Positions 56,801 through 64,000 of a stretch of 64,000 nucleotides of DNA are shown in pieces. The notes below the pieces were generated by a model. The model made no database searches. It was not told the DNA's origin and worked only from the letters and a program-made list of their open reading frames with translations. The stretch is from assembly GCA_022496805.1 (NCBI GenBank), contig CM040094.1:11431501-11495500 (forward strand), in the 5' to 3' direction. A program made the position numbers and the translations under genes. The stretch comes from Pohlia nutans (lineage: Eukaryota > Streptophyta > Bryopsida > Bryales > Mniaceae). Numbering within the stretch: the stretch's first letter is position 1; each line of letters begins with the position of its first letter.

Positions 56801-59800
56801 ACCATTGGATTCGTGTCAACGATGATTTCGAATCCATGCTTGCTGCAGATCCCATCCTCAATGTGTTCTGTGGGAAGATGTTCCATGTTTGGAATGGAAA
56901 CCATAGAGTCCAGGCTTGGATGCCAATCATAAATCAGGACCATTCAAATGATCTTAGATGGCATTACTTAGTTGATAGCATCATCCTAGAGGTAAAAGGA
57001 GATGTACCCACGATGCTTACTGCTCTACACGAAGTCAATTGGTACGATTTCTATTACTGATTAACTTTGCTTTTATGTAGTTTTTGTGTATGATTTCATA
57101 ACTAGACTTATTCAAATGTATTTGATTTAACAGGAGAAATGAAATGTCTCATGTGACTTCCAACCTTGTGCATAAACTCTATCAAGTTCGAACCATTAGG
57201 GCTCAACCTCTCTCATATTTTAAATCATTGGTGCCACCTGAGGACCTTCGACTCTCTGATCAGAAACAGAAGGGTGACAAGAGCCAGACATGGTTTTCAT
57301 TGACTGTTGATTCTCTCAGTGCTCTTCTGAATCAGGTATAACCGTCACTTAACTGCTGAAGTTTGTGTATAATGTTGGCAATTAGTTCTTTCATAATGTC
57401 TGTTTAATTGTTGTCTTCCTATTGCAGCAAGAGATTGGAGAAGCAACCGCCGTTGCTCAGAGGAGATTTTATGAGAGATATCCTAATCCAGAAGATTGGA
57501 CTGCTAAGAGACTTGAGGAACTGGTGCACAGGGCTGTGAAGAAAACCAAAGTTCATTACAAGGGTGAGTTGAAGAAGATGCTGCCTGTTGCTGATCCCAG
57601 CAATACCATACCTTTTCTTGAGGAAGTGAAGTATCACTATGAGTCTCATGATGAAGATCCAGAGATGAAGCTTGAGAAGCTTTGGATGCTTGGCACCAGC
57701 GTTATGGATCCTATAATGAAGGTTCTTTGGCTTGAACGTTGGAATCAGCCTGCAAAACTCCGAGTGCAACTCAGGTTTCCTAAACCAAACTTTAGTGATG
57801 ACACCTTCTTGATCTGGCTTCACAAAGCTACTTGGTGGTCCCAGGTATATTCCAAGTTTTCTCTACCAAGTTCTCTATGTTTTCTATTAGTGCTCCCACA
57901 ATTTCACATTGGATTCTTATATCACATTGTTATTATTTCATTACATTTTTCTCAAATGTTACAATTTCTGCAGTTGACCATGGAAGCTGGTGTCATTTTC
58001 AAGTGCATTGTTCGAGATCAAAAGGTCACCATCGATTACCACCCAGACGGTAGAGACCCAATACCCACCATCTATGATTACATTGAGGAAATGCGAATTT
58101 CACTCTGGGACACTGCTTTCTACAGAGAATTTGCTGTTGATAAAGGCATTCACAAGAACAATACGGTTGACAAGCAATATCTGTTCAAACCTGCATTGCA
58201 CCGTGTCTTGTACCGATACTTTAAGTATATTTTGTTTCCGGCAAAGGCCATGTCTAGGTCCCCTCCATTATTTGTGAACTATCTTGATGAAGAAAGTGAT
58301 GAGTTCATGCTCACAGAAGGGCTTATGAAACAGTGGGATATTGTGCACTGGGACCGCTGTGGGTGGTACTTAGATTGTCCACTTACCAAGCCTCCTTCAT
58401 TTGACATTGCCCTGCGAGACTCCCTCGAGCCTAGGCTGATTGGAACAAGTACACAGAAGGACACAGCAACTGTTGAGAAGGAAGCTGCTTCGACGCAGAA
58501 GGCAACCACGACATCCAAGCGTGGTTCAAAACGCAAGGCTGATGCTGTTGAGACTTCTGCACCAGCGGCTGCAGTTCCATCTACTCCCACTGTGGCCAAT
58601 ACCGCAGCACCACCACCAGCACAGAGTCGACCTCCACCGGTAGAGACCCCAACAGTGACAGTAGCGGAGCCTGCAACGAAGAGGGTGAAGTTGTCCAATG
58701 CAGGCCCTTCTACTCCAACGGTGTTCCTTTCTCCCCCGAAACGAGCACCCATGTTGAGCAAGCCCGGTGTTAGTGTTGCAGAGTACACTTGTCTTGACCT
58801 TCTTGTCAACGATTCTTTCTTGCGAATGGCAGATGAAAAGAAGAAAACCGGTCAATTCTGCCCAGAGTATAATCAGATCGTGGAGTTTTTGAAGAAGGTA
58901 AAAACTACTTCTATATTTTTTGGGTCTATTGTTTGCCAATTGTTATTAGTTTGTGTATTGTAGTCTCAATATTTGATTCTTTATGTTGTAATGAGATAGT
59001 GGAGTTATTGAAGAATGTGAACACTACATTTTGTTTTTGATTCATTGTTTGCCAATTGGTATTAGTTAGTGGATTGTAGTCTCAATATTTAATTCTCCAT
59101 GTTTCTTCATTGTGACACAGGTTTCTGGCTCTAGACAGCTATTCTTTGACGGTAAGGCTGTAGAGAAACCGGGGGTTGATCTACTTATTGCAGAGTATCT
59201 AGATGGCTTGAGGGTCCCCGGTGTTTCAGACCCTCCATCTCAGGTTCCTAATTGGAATGAGAGTCTTGAGGGTTTTTTGAAGGTCACCATGGGATTTGCG
59301 TATGCTTATCTCCATGACGATGGTGCATTTCTCGTTTTTTACTCTGACAGTTCCATTGTCAAAAAAGAAGTAATGTCCTATTTTAAAAACTATAAGATGA
59401 AAGTAGTTGATGAGTGGACAATCATCAACTACCTCCATCTAGCGAATCCGCTCCATCCATCTAAAAATGTGAGCTCCTCTAACTTTTAATCCTTCTTCTA
59501 ATTGTATTTCTAGGACATGTTATGTAATATGACATTGTATGTATTAATATTCATTGTTTTTTTTGTAGACCTTGAAGTTCAAGGCGGTTCTTCTTGCCCG
59601 TGATGTTCCCTCTACTGCTGCCCGTCAGCCCCCACCTCTAGTTATTGTAAAAGACCCGTCCATTCCGCAGGTCGACCTAGCGTGCGATGACGTTCTTTTC
59701 AACGCTGTGACGCTAGAGTCACAGCTGTTGAGGAAGGATACAGGGAGACCATGGCGTGGTCCCAAAGAGAAGTCAGAGGTGTTGATGAAATTGTTTGTGT

Positions 59801-60489
59801 ATGGTTTAACTCCAGAGAACGGTATCGTAGCAGACCTAACGGCATCCACAGGTAATTTCATTCTCCTTCATTGAATGCTAGAATTAATATCATGTGACCT
59901 TAAAGCCTTTGTTTCTAATAAACCTTTTCTACTCTATTGTGCAGGTGCATCTATCCGTGCAGCACGTGCTTGCAACCGTCACATTCTCGCACTTGAAAGC
60001 GACTCAAAGCTATTTGCTGAGGTCTTGAAGCCCCTCATTGCTCCTCAGCCACGGTCAGCGCCACCTAAGACCGCTCACATCACCCTTCCTGATTCTGATG
60101 ATGAGACCGTTCCTGATGAGCCCCTTGACTGTCCATGTGAGTAAGTTTCAATGTTTATTTAATGCACCTTGCAAATACTAGTTAATACATCTTCATCTGA
60201 ATACGTATTCTAATACTTTTACACTTCTCTTGTTTGCACTTTGACAAAGAATAGACCACTACAACGGCGCCGTTTTAACCTTAGAAAGTCCATGCAGAGT
60301 TTGGTAAGCCCTGATAGTTCCCCTCAAGGACTTCCACTATACGCAGAAGCATTGGCAACAGCATTTGCAAATGCTAGTCCTAGCCCTAGTGGTTCTTCAT
60401 GCTATTCTACACCGCATCGACATTATGATCCTCGTGTGCTTTCATATGTCGATGTGAGCGCTATCGAATCTGATACAGATTCACTTTGA
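14535..60489 (+). CDS. ParB-like nuclease domain / DNA methyltransferase-like fusion protein, 11 exons, about 1235 aa
   Basis: Model exons: 14535-14825, 15466-15613, 56291-56350, 56438-57041, 57134-57335, 57428-57844, 57974-58897, 59121-59468, 59569-59851, 59945-60140, 60255-60489. All joins keep frame with GT-AG borders. Residues 1-195 are basic, then acidic and disordered. Residues about 219-340 match a ParB/Srx-type nuclease fold: RLLIPLCRM, VRPFLKNDVMKLASHFIKNG, then HVWNGNHRVQAW (GNHR at 320-323). Residues about 436-740 are unrecognised. Residues about 740-840 are Thr/Ala/Pro-rich with nuclear-signal-like SKRGSKRKA and TKRVKLS. Residues about 883-1120 resemble a beta-class N4C/N6A methyltransferase: VDLLIAEYLDG where xDPPYG is expected, then a helix-strand (DGAFLVFY), then the AdoMet loop VADLTASTGASIRAA (D1087, G1093) and ILALESD. 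A Ser-rich tail follows. ParB plus methyltransferase is a phage/bacterial architecture. The link between the first two exons and the rest spans the satellite and is inferred from phase only. Confidence 0.6.
14985..15010. promoter_or_regulatory. AT-rich TATA-like tract
   Basis: A (AT)n run followed by T-rich sequence, inside the first intron of the model. It could be an alternative core promoter for a transcript starting before the Met at 15466, or simply part of the intron. Confidence 0.25.
15466..15613 (+). CDS. Second exon of the ParB/methyltransferase gene, directly before the satellite
   Basis: The acceptor is CCGCAG. The translation is MESAPKGDAQGNAENAGG... to SVHP, hydrophilic and probably disordered. 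Donor CAC/GTATGG at 15614 leaves one base, which fits the exon after the array (C + AG = Gln). If not spliced here, the frame ends at 15660 inside the first satellite sequence. Confidence 0.45.
15632..16740. repeat. Diverged left edge of the satellite array
   Basis: The first monomers carry many private changes (CCGAAACTGG, AACAATCAAATTTG, GAAAACTTGG and others), unlike the near-identical units further in. Degenerate edges with a homogenised centre are usual in satellites maintained by unequal exchange. Confidence 0.75.
16743..20800. repeat. Three copies of a complex satellite block with shortened monomers
   Basis: A distinctive series recurs near 16781, 18401 and 20253 (spacing 1620 and 1852 bp): a CACTGTGCAGGTC unit, then one with TTTTCTGTTTG, then two shortened units reading CACCGCCTCA-AAGGAGGTC or similar, then a TTTTTTTGTTTG unit. 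Confidence 0.75.
22919..24950. repeat. 929-bp higher-order repeat with type-B monomers
   Basis: A run of GTTCGTGCATTTTCAATGC monomers with CCCAGCTGGCACCGGCTTC is followed by units with CCTTATGGAAG and TTGCGAATTC. The same series returns 929 bp later (for example 23267 and 24196). Confidence 0.7.
25360..30000. repeat. Higher-order repeat marked by the GGATGCCTACCTGTACCCAA monomer
   Basis: This rare monomer occurs near 25360, 26753, 28494 and 29887. The spacings are 1393, 1741 and 1393 bp, and the neighbouring variant monomers recur in the same order. This indicates duplication of 12- and 15-monomer blocks. Confidence 0.8.
35649..42500. repeat. 1740-bp (15-monomer) higher-order repeat
   Basis: A marker monomer with TTTTCTGTTTG and GCCGGGACCGG occurs at 35649, 38433, 40173 and 41913. 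The last three are exactly 1740 bp apart with the same order of variants between them; the first is 2784 bp (24 units) before the second. Copies are nearly identical, pointing to recent amplification. The third 1740-bp copy is interrupted after about 42500. Confidence 0.85.
43923..51985. repeat. Long-range duplication inside the array (5104-bp offset) and 1624-bp block
   Basis: Monomers with AAAGTTATCC followed by two GAAGCGTGTCC units appear at about 44039-44600 and again at 49143-49700, offset 5104 bp (44 units). A related block follows at 51579. Between them, a 1624-bp (14-unit) series marked by paired GTACCGAGCC monomers repeats (46011/46707 against 47635/48331). Confidence 0.75.
55712..56290 (+). 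repeat. Right flank of the array: degenerate minisatellite with CACGTG words
   Basis: No satellite similarity after 55711. Between about 56003 and 56240, four diverged copies of a GATCACACGTGGTATGGATTC-type word occur (near 56012, 56096, 56180 and 56223), most keeping a CACGTG or ACGTGG core. The short open frames here have no protein-like composition. The sequence lies just upstream of exon 3 of the ParB/methyltransferase gene. Confidence 0.6.
56291..56350 (+). CDS. Third exon of the ParB/methyltransferase gene (60 nt)
   Basis: Between acceptor GTCTATAG and donor GAAG/GTGCTA. Encodes an acidic stretch, QQSPLDTKGEIQENEGEDLE. Phase 1 on both sides. Confidence 0.5.
56438..57335 (+). CDS. ParB-like exons (56438-57041 and 57134-57335)
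   Basis: Acceptor TTTTGAAG; internal junction AATTG/GTACGA to AACAG/GAGAAA joins as Trp; donor AATCAG/GTATAA. Encodes the ParB-type domain with strand RLLIPL, helix DVMKLASHFIKNGYMEG, a variable insert, and the diagnostic WNGNHRVQAW. A helical LHEVNWRNEMSHVTSNLVHKL region follows. In ParB proteins the GxHR loop binds CTP or acts in a nuclease fold; which applies here is unknown. Confidence 0.75.
57428..58897 (+). CDS. Central exons of the ParB/methyltransferase gene (57428-57844 and 57974-58897)
   Basis: First part helical (RRFYERYPNPEDWTAKRLEE, YHYESHDEDPEMKLEKLW). Second part has a compact block (KCIVRDQKVTIDYHPDGRD, HWDRCGWYLDCPL), then a Thr/Ala/Pro-rich linker with two nuclear-signal-like basic runs, then a short helical segment. 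No known domain recognised. The junction between the two is Gln/Leu in phase 0 (CCAG/GTATAT, CTGCAG). Confidence 0.75.
59121..60140 (+). CDS. Methyltransferase-like exons (59121-59468, 59569-59851, 59945-60140)
   Basis: Order of motifs fits a beta-class amino-methyltransferase: the strand VDLLIA with EYLDG in the catalytic motif IV position, then DGAFLVFYSDSS, then PWRGPKEKSEVLMKLF, then the AdoMet motif VADLTASTGASIRAARAC and RHILALESD. The glycine loop is split by an intron (ACA G/GT). Canonical (D/N/S)PP(Y/W) is not at the expected place; a DPPS occurs about 15 residues later. The enzyme may therefore be altered or inactive. Confidence 0.7.
60255..60489 (+). CDS. Last exon of the ParB/methyltransferase gene
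   Basis: Acceptor AAGAATAG at 60254. The frame set by the previous exon (GA + A = Glu) reads EPLQRRRFNLRKSMQSL... and ends ...IESDTDSL, stop 60487-60489. The tail is Ser-rich and of low complexity. Confidence 0.65.
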
Positions 60490-60800
60490 TTGTTTCCATT
60501 TCAGTATTTACTTATTTCCATATCATTTCTTGATACCCTAACTAGTTTGAATGCATTTCTGTTAGTTTCAGGAACGAGCGATTGCTATTTGAAGCTAATA
60601 AATTCCAGTACTTACTCTAAAAATACACACTAAATTCCACGGCTATAGGTACTCACCTTAAATCAATGTTTCATAAATACTCACTAAATACACCTAAATC
60701 CGCGGTAATAGGAGGTCCTTTAAAATCCAACAGCCCGAAATTTTTCCAAAAATCTCTGCTCACTGCTCACTGCTCACTGCTCACTGCTCACGTAATAGCT
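60490..60800. promoter_or_regulatory. Motif-rich spacer: right end of the candidate large element
   Basis: Downstream of the ParB/methyltransferase stop. Contains CCACGGCTATAGGT (60637-60650), CCGCGGTAATAGG (60700-60712) and five perfect TGCTCAC units (60757-60791), followed by a CCGCGCGG palindrome near 60805. These are the reverse complements of the motif types at 9880-10047. Confidence 0.5.
60757..60791 (-). repeat. 7-bp tandem repeat, five perfect units (TGCTCAC)
   Basis: On the minus strand the unit is GTGAGCA, identical to one of the units at 9880-9907. Confidence 0.9.
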
Positions 60801-62219
60801 TTTTCCGCGCGGAATACTTCAATTTGCTTCTCATCCGGCAAATTAGCAACATCTCTAATCAATTTACTAACAAAATTATCCATATCCATACAAATATACG
60901 ACTACTCGGGGTCACAACCGGAGCGATGTGTGACTCCAGAGAGTCACAACTGCCTGCCAATATGACTGCAAAGCAGACTAGGGTTTTCAAGCTTAGGGTT
61001 TTGATGCAGTTAGGGTTTCAACGACGGACCGAAGGGACCTCATGATCCCCCACTCCGCACGGCGCAGTACTTGTTTCAGGACCACAACTACTAGAACCCA
61101 GCAAGGAGTACACGGACAACTTCGACTTTCGGCACTAGGAGTACCGCATGCGGCAGGAGATTTCGGCAAGGAGATCCGGCACTAGATGGAGTGACGCACA
61201 AGCCAGCCAGGAGATTTCGGCAAGGTGCGACGACCGTTTCGGGTGCCTCGGCAGAGAGAATCGGCAAGGTCACCAGCTCGACATTCAACTTCGACTTTTT
61301 TGCGCAAACCCTAGGCAACATAGTTCACACATTCGGCAAAATATACAGGGAGAATCGACAAGGTCGGCCACCTCTACCTCCTCGTTTCAGCAAGGTCGGA
61401 ATACAAAAGAAGAGCGCAATTCACAAATTCAAGGACGTCACACCACGCAGGTAATCACTCACCTCTTGTCTTTTGGCTTCTTGAAGGTTTGTTTTGAAAG
61501 CGACGGCAACTCCAAGTTCTTCAAAACTCCGTTGATCTCTTCGATGCAACTGCTCCTCAGCCGCTCCTATGTGGGGGGTGAAGGCGCCATCATTCACGGT
61601 CCTTGGGAACTCTGCAAAACTCTGTAGTACGCCGTGAGTATTGCTTGAGTGATGGTCGCGCGGTCAACTGGTGCCACGTGTATCTCCGTTGACCAAGCCG
61701 GAGGACACAGAGACGACTGAGCAGGGTCATCTTCGTGACACCACTCCGTTATACAACACTCCCCAGTCATATAGATGACGCTCTATAGTCATGTCAATGA
61801 CTCTGTAGTTCAGTATAACTCTCTCTTGAAAGTCGTAGACCTTGATACCCAAATGGTGTGCACAAAACTGGTTTTCACAAGCTCGTTATCTGAGTAAAGA
61901 GGAGTGCACCAGTACTAGGGTATAATAATTGTCTCCACCTACTTGAAGAACCAAAATGTAAGCAAGTTGATGAACCAGAACACCTGATTTAACCATTCCT
62001 ACACGCTAGATGATCTAAAAAGCACTATGAAAGATTAGTCCAAGAAAAGTCTCTTGTCAAATGGAAAAATGTGTCCTTGTTGCCGATTATGCTTTGTCAA
62101 ACCTCGTTTTACCAAAAGCGGCTAGTTAGGGTTTCTAGGGCAACTAGGAGTAGTCTTTCCTCCATAAATAAGTGGAGTAGTGGCCATAATGGTCCAGTTA
62201 TTTATTTAGAAAGAGAGTA
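60801..62219. other. Unclassified intergenic region
   Basis: Contains three AGGGTTT words (60979-61017) and repeated GAGATTTCGGCAAGG-like phrases (61157-61235). An open frame at 61191-61454 ends near a CACGCAG/GTAATC donor and could be an exon of a rightward gene, but its composition is weak evidence. From about 61640 to 62219 I see no gene. Confidence 0.35.
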
Positions 62220-62351
62220 CCATCCGGGCGCAGCCTAGGGGAATTATTACAGGACTAGACTGACAGCAAGTTCCGGTGGGGAACCGGATGGGAGACCGGA
62301 TAGGAGAGGACGGGTCTCCGATGGACCCGGTCGCGGGTCCTTCAACCGGGA

Positions 62352-62711
62352 TTGGAGGGAGCAGCTCGGATGAAGAATGTAGTCCGGGAGTACTCGGACA
62401 AGGTAGAAGCGTTTTTGGTGGAGTTCCGGGTACTGGCGGAATGCATCCGGGAGAGCTCTTCGGAGGAGGAGTCGGAACAGGAGGGACCTACCTCCCGGAC
62501 TGTGTTGGATGTGGAACCCATCCACATGGCCCGACCCGCAGGAGTAAGCCCAGAAGAAGTCCGGGATCTGAGCGAAGGCATGGAAGCAATGGATGTCCAC
62601 CCGGACAGGGCGGAAAAGCAACAGGAGGGACAGTCGGCGGGGCGCGGAATGCGGGGAGACAGGCCAGCTGATCCAATTGTAGTAGGAAGTCCGGAAGATG
62701 GGGAAGAGTAG
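62352..62711 (+). CDS. Possible small acidic protein, doubtful
   Basis: 119 codons with KVEAFLVEFRVLAECIRESSSEEESEQEG and many Glu/Asp, plausible as a short helical segment with a disordered tail. A longer overlapping frame (62276-62671) is Gly-rich and less protein-like. No family recognised and no splice evidence, so this may not be translated. Confidence 0.25.
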   Translation: MEGAARMKNVVREYSDKVEAFLVEFRVLAECIRESSSEEESEQEGPTSRTVLDVEPIHMARPAGVSPEEVRDLSEGMEAMDVHPDRAEKQQEGQSAGRGMRGDRPADPIVVGSPEDGEE

Positions 62712-63042
62712 CCGCCGGAGGACCAGTGGCTGCCCAGGAGTCATCGGAGGCCCGGAATCAGTGGCCCGGTCTTCGTGGGCCCGGCTGTTTGGAAGGGGAC
62801 TTTTTGAGCAGTAGGGTAGGACTCTGTTTGGGAGTTAGTTTTTAGGATTCTGATTTTAGGTTGCAGCGTAGGATGAGAATTAAATCGTGGGGTAGTCCCC
62901 CGGTTTTTCCGGATCTGCGGGTTTCCCGGATCTAGTCGGCTTTGTGTTTTCTTTTTATCCAGGGATGTTCTTCATTCCTGGGGTCTTCTTGTGTGCCACC
63001 TTCTCTTTGTAAATGATCATAGGCATACTCTTCTACAGACCA

Positions 63043-63072
63043 GTGTGTATGTGTGTGTGTGTGTGTGTGTGG
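63043..63072. repeat. (GT)n microsatellite
   Basis: About 15 GT units with one interruption (GTAT). Confidence 0.9.
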
Positions 63073-63145
63073 TTGCTGCTTGAGATTATGGTCCAATTAG
63101 TCCCTTGGCAACCGGGAGGGTTGATAGGATTCTGTTGTGGATCTA

Positions 63146-63504
63146 GTTGTTTCATGCTCGGTTGCAGGGTTTGATCCGGGTTAGCGGCTGAGTGAATAGG
63201 AGGGGGTACTCCGGTTCTCTCAGAACTCCTGGATGGGTAGTCCGGTTGAGGTGCCAGCACCTGGGTAGACCATGTGACAGATGAGTCCGGAATGGCTAGA
63301 GTAACCGGGTTCTGTTGTAGATCCAGTTAAGAGTCTGGGTATTGGGAAAACTCAGAGATTGTTTGAAGGTGGGTTGTTTCGTGCTCGGTTACCTGGTATA
63401 ATCCGGATAAATGGCTGAGTGAATAGGAGGGGGTACTCCGGTTCTCTCAGAACTCCTGGACGGGTAGTCCGGTTGAGGTGCCAGTACTTGGGTAGACCAA
63501 GTGA
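63146..63504. repeat. Direct duplication of about 132 bp, two copies
   Basis: Copies at 63146-63277 and 63373-63504 share GAGTGAATAGGAGGGGGTAC and ACTCCTGGANGGGTAGTCCG with scattered substitutions. The intervening 95 bp is CCGG-rich. Confidence 0.8.
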
Positions 63505-64000
63505 TAAGGAGAGCTGGAAGGATCAGAGTAAAACGAACAAATTAGGAGTCCAACCAATTCTGGATACCCCGGATAAGAGTCCATCCCGGTTATCAAGTCG
63601 TTGTAGTAATCTTTAGAAGGGGGGGGAAACCTGGGTTGCACTTAAGTGACCGGCTGTGGATTTGGGATGAATCTGCAGCTGAAGTGCAGTACGGGAAAGT
63701 ACCCAGATTGGGGATTAGGAGTTTTTGTTGAGACAACCGGAAAGTAGTGAATTTCCCATCACTTGAATCAGTAGGGAGGGGTGGGTCTTTCAATCCAGCA
63801 CCACTAATGTGAATGGAGAACCCTCTGAAGGAAAACAGAGGTTAAATATAAACCGGTTTGAGTTGTCTTGATAGACCGGACAGAGTACGGTTGGATAAAT
63901 TCCCAACTCGGACGAAAACCGGATCTAGTTGTAACCGGGTCAGTCAGTGGGAGGAGACCCAGTTTGGTAGGAAAGAGGAATTCAGCTGGTGATAGAGAGA

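Larger units (their letters stand above)
62220..64000. repeat. CCGG-rich block, probably repeat-derived, runs off the right edge
   Basis: CCGG, CCGGA and CCGGT words are very frequent from about 62240 to the end, unlike the AT-rich DNA to the left. It holds a 132-bp direct duplication (63146-63277 and 63373-63504, about 227 bp apart), a GT microsatellite and one acidic open frame. It may be part of a retroelement or an unrecognised gene; no reverse transcriptase or integrase motif is visible. Confidence 0.35.

Noticed and set aside
9880..60791. Clear terminal inverted repeats and target duplication for the proposed 51-kb element
   Set aside because: I compared both flanks by eye. Only short motifs match, and the bases next to the 7-bp blocks differ (GTGCGCGC against GTAATAGC), so no boundary is claimed.
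60979..61018. Telomere-like AGGGTTT words (also CCCTAAAC near 14152 and 14413)
   Set aside because: Isolated single copies, not an array. Such telo-box words are common in plant promoters.
61148..61627. Possible gene at 61.1-61.6 kb
   Set aside because: The frame contains internal phrase repeats and has no recognisable domain. It is left as an unclassified region.

Overview
This window is nuclear DNA of a eukaryote, most plausibly a green plant. The reasons are GT-AG introns with clean phase, a Ty1/copia retrotransposon whose primer site matches plant/animal initiator-tRNA sequence, a MULE-type transposase with a SWIM finger, and a long satellite array. The species cannot be named from the sequence. 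There are no bacterial operons, CRISPR arrays or rRNA/tRNA genes.

Layout. (1) 1-9822, minus strand: a five-exon gene that runs off the left edge. All visible exon joins are in phase 0. Its last visible exon encodes an FCP1/NIF-like HAD domain with an altered catalytic motif. Its second intron carries an intact, very young copia element (1827-7286; LTRs differ at one base, 5-bp target duplication AATAC). (2) 10399-14041, minus strand: a three-exon MULE-superfamily transposase of 1162 aa with D, D and E candidates, a C..H motif and a SWIM finger. (3) 14535-60489, plus strand, divergent from the transposase with 493 bp between the start codons: an intron-rich gene for a protein of about 1235 aa with a ParB-like nuclease domain (GNHR motif) and a C-terminal amino-methyltransferase-like domain. 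That pairing is familiar from phages and bacteria but is here spread over many spliceosomal exons. (4) 15632-55711: a 40-kb array of about 345 copies of a 116-bp satellite with higher-order repeats. In the best gene model it lies entirely inside one intron of the ParB/methyltransferase gene. (5) 60490-64000: intergenic DNA, then a CCGG-rich block that may be an unclassified repeat or gene.

Main idea. The transposase and the ParB/methyltransferase gene point away from each other. Outside both 3' ends, in inverted orientation, lie the same kinds of motif: copies of CCACGGTNATAGGT, and a run of 7-bp GNGAGCN units (9880-9907 and 60757-60791). This suggests a single mobile element of about 51 kb that carries a MULE transposase, a DNA-modification-type cargo gene and a satellite array. 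No clean terminal inverted repeat or target duplication was found by eye, so this is a hypothesis with stated tests.
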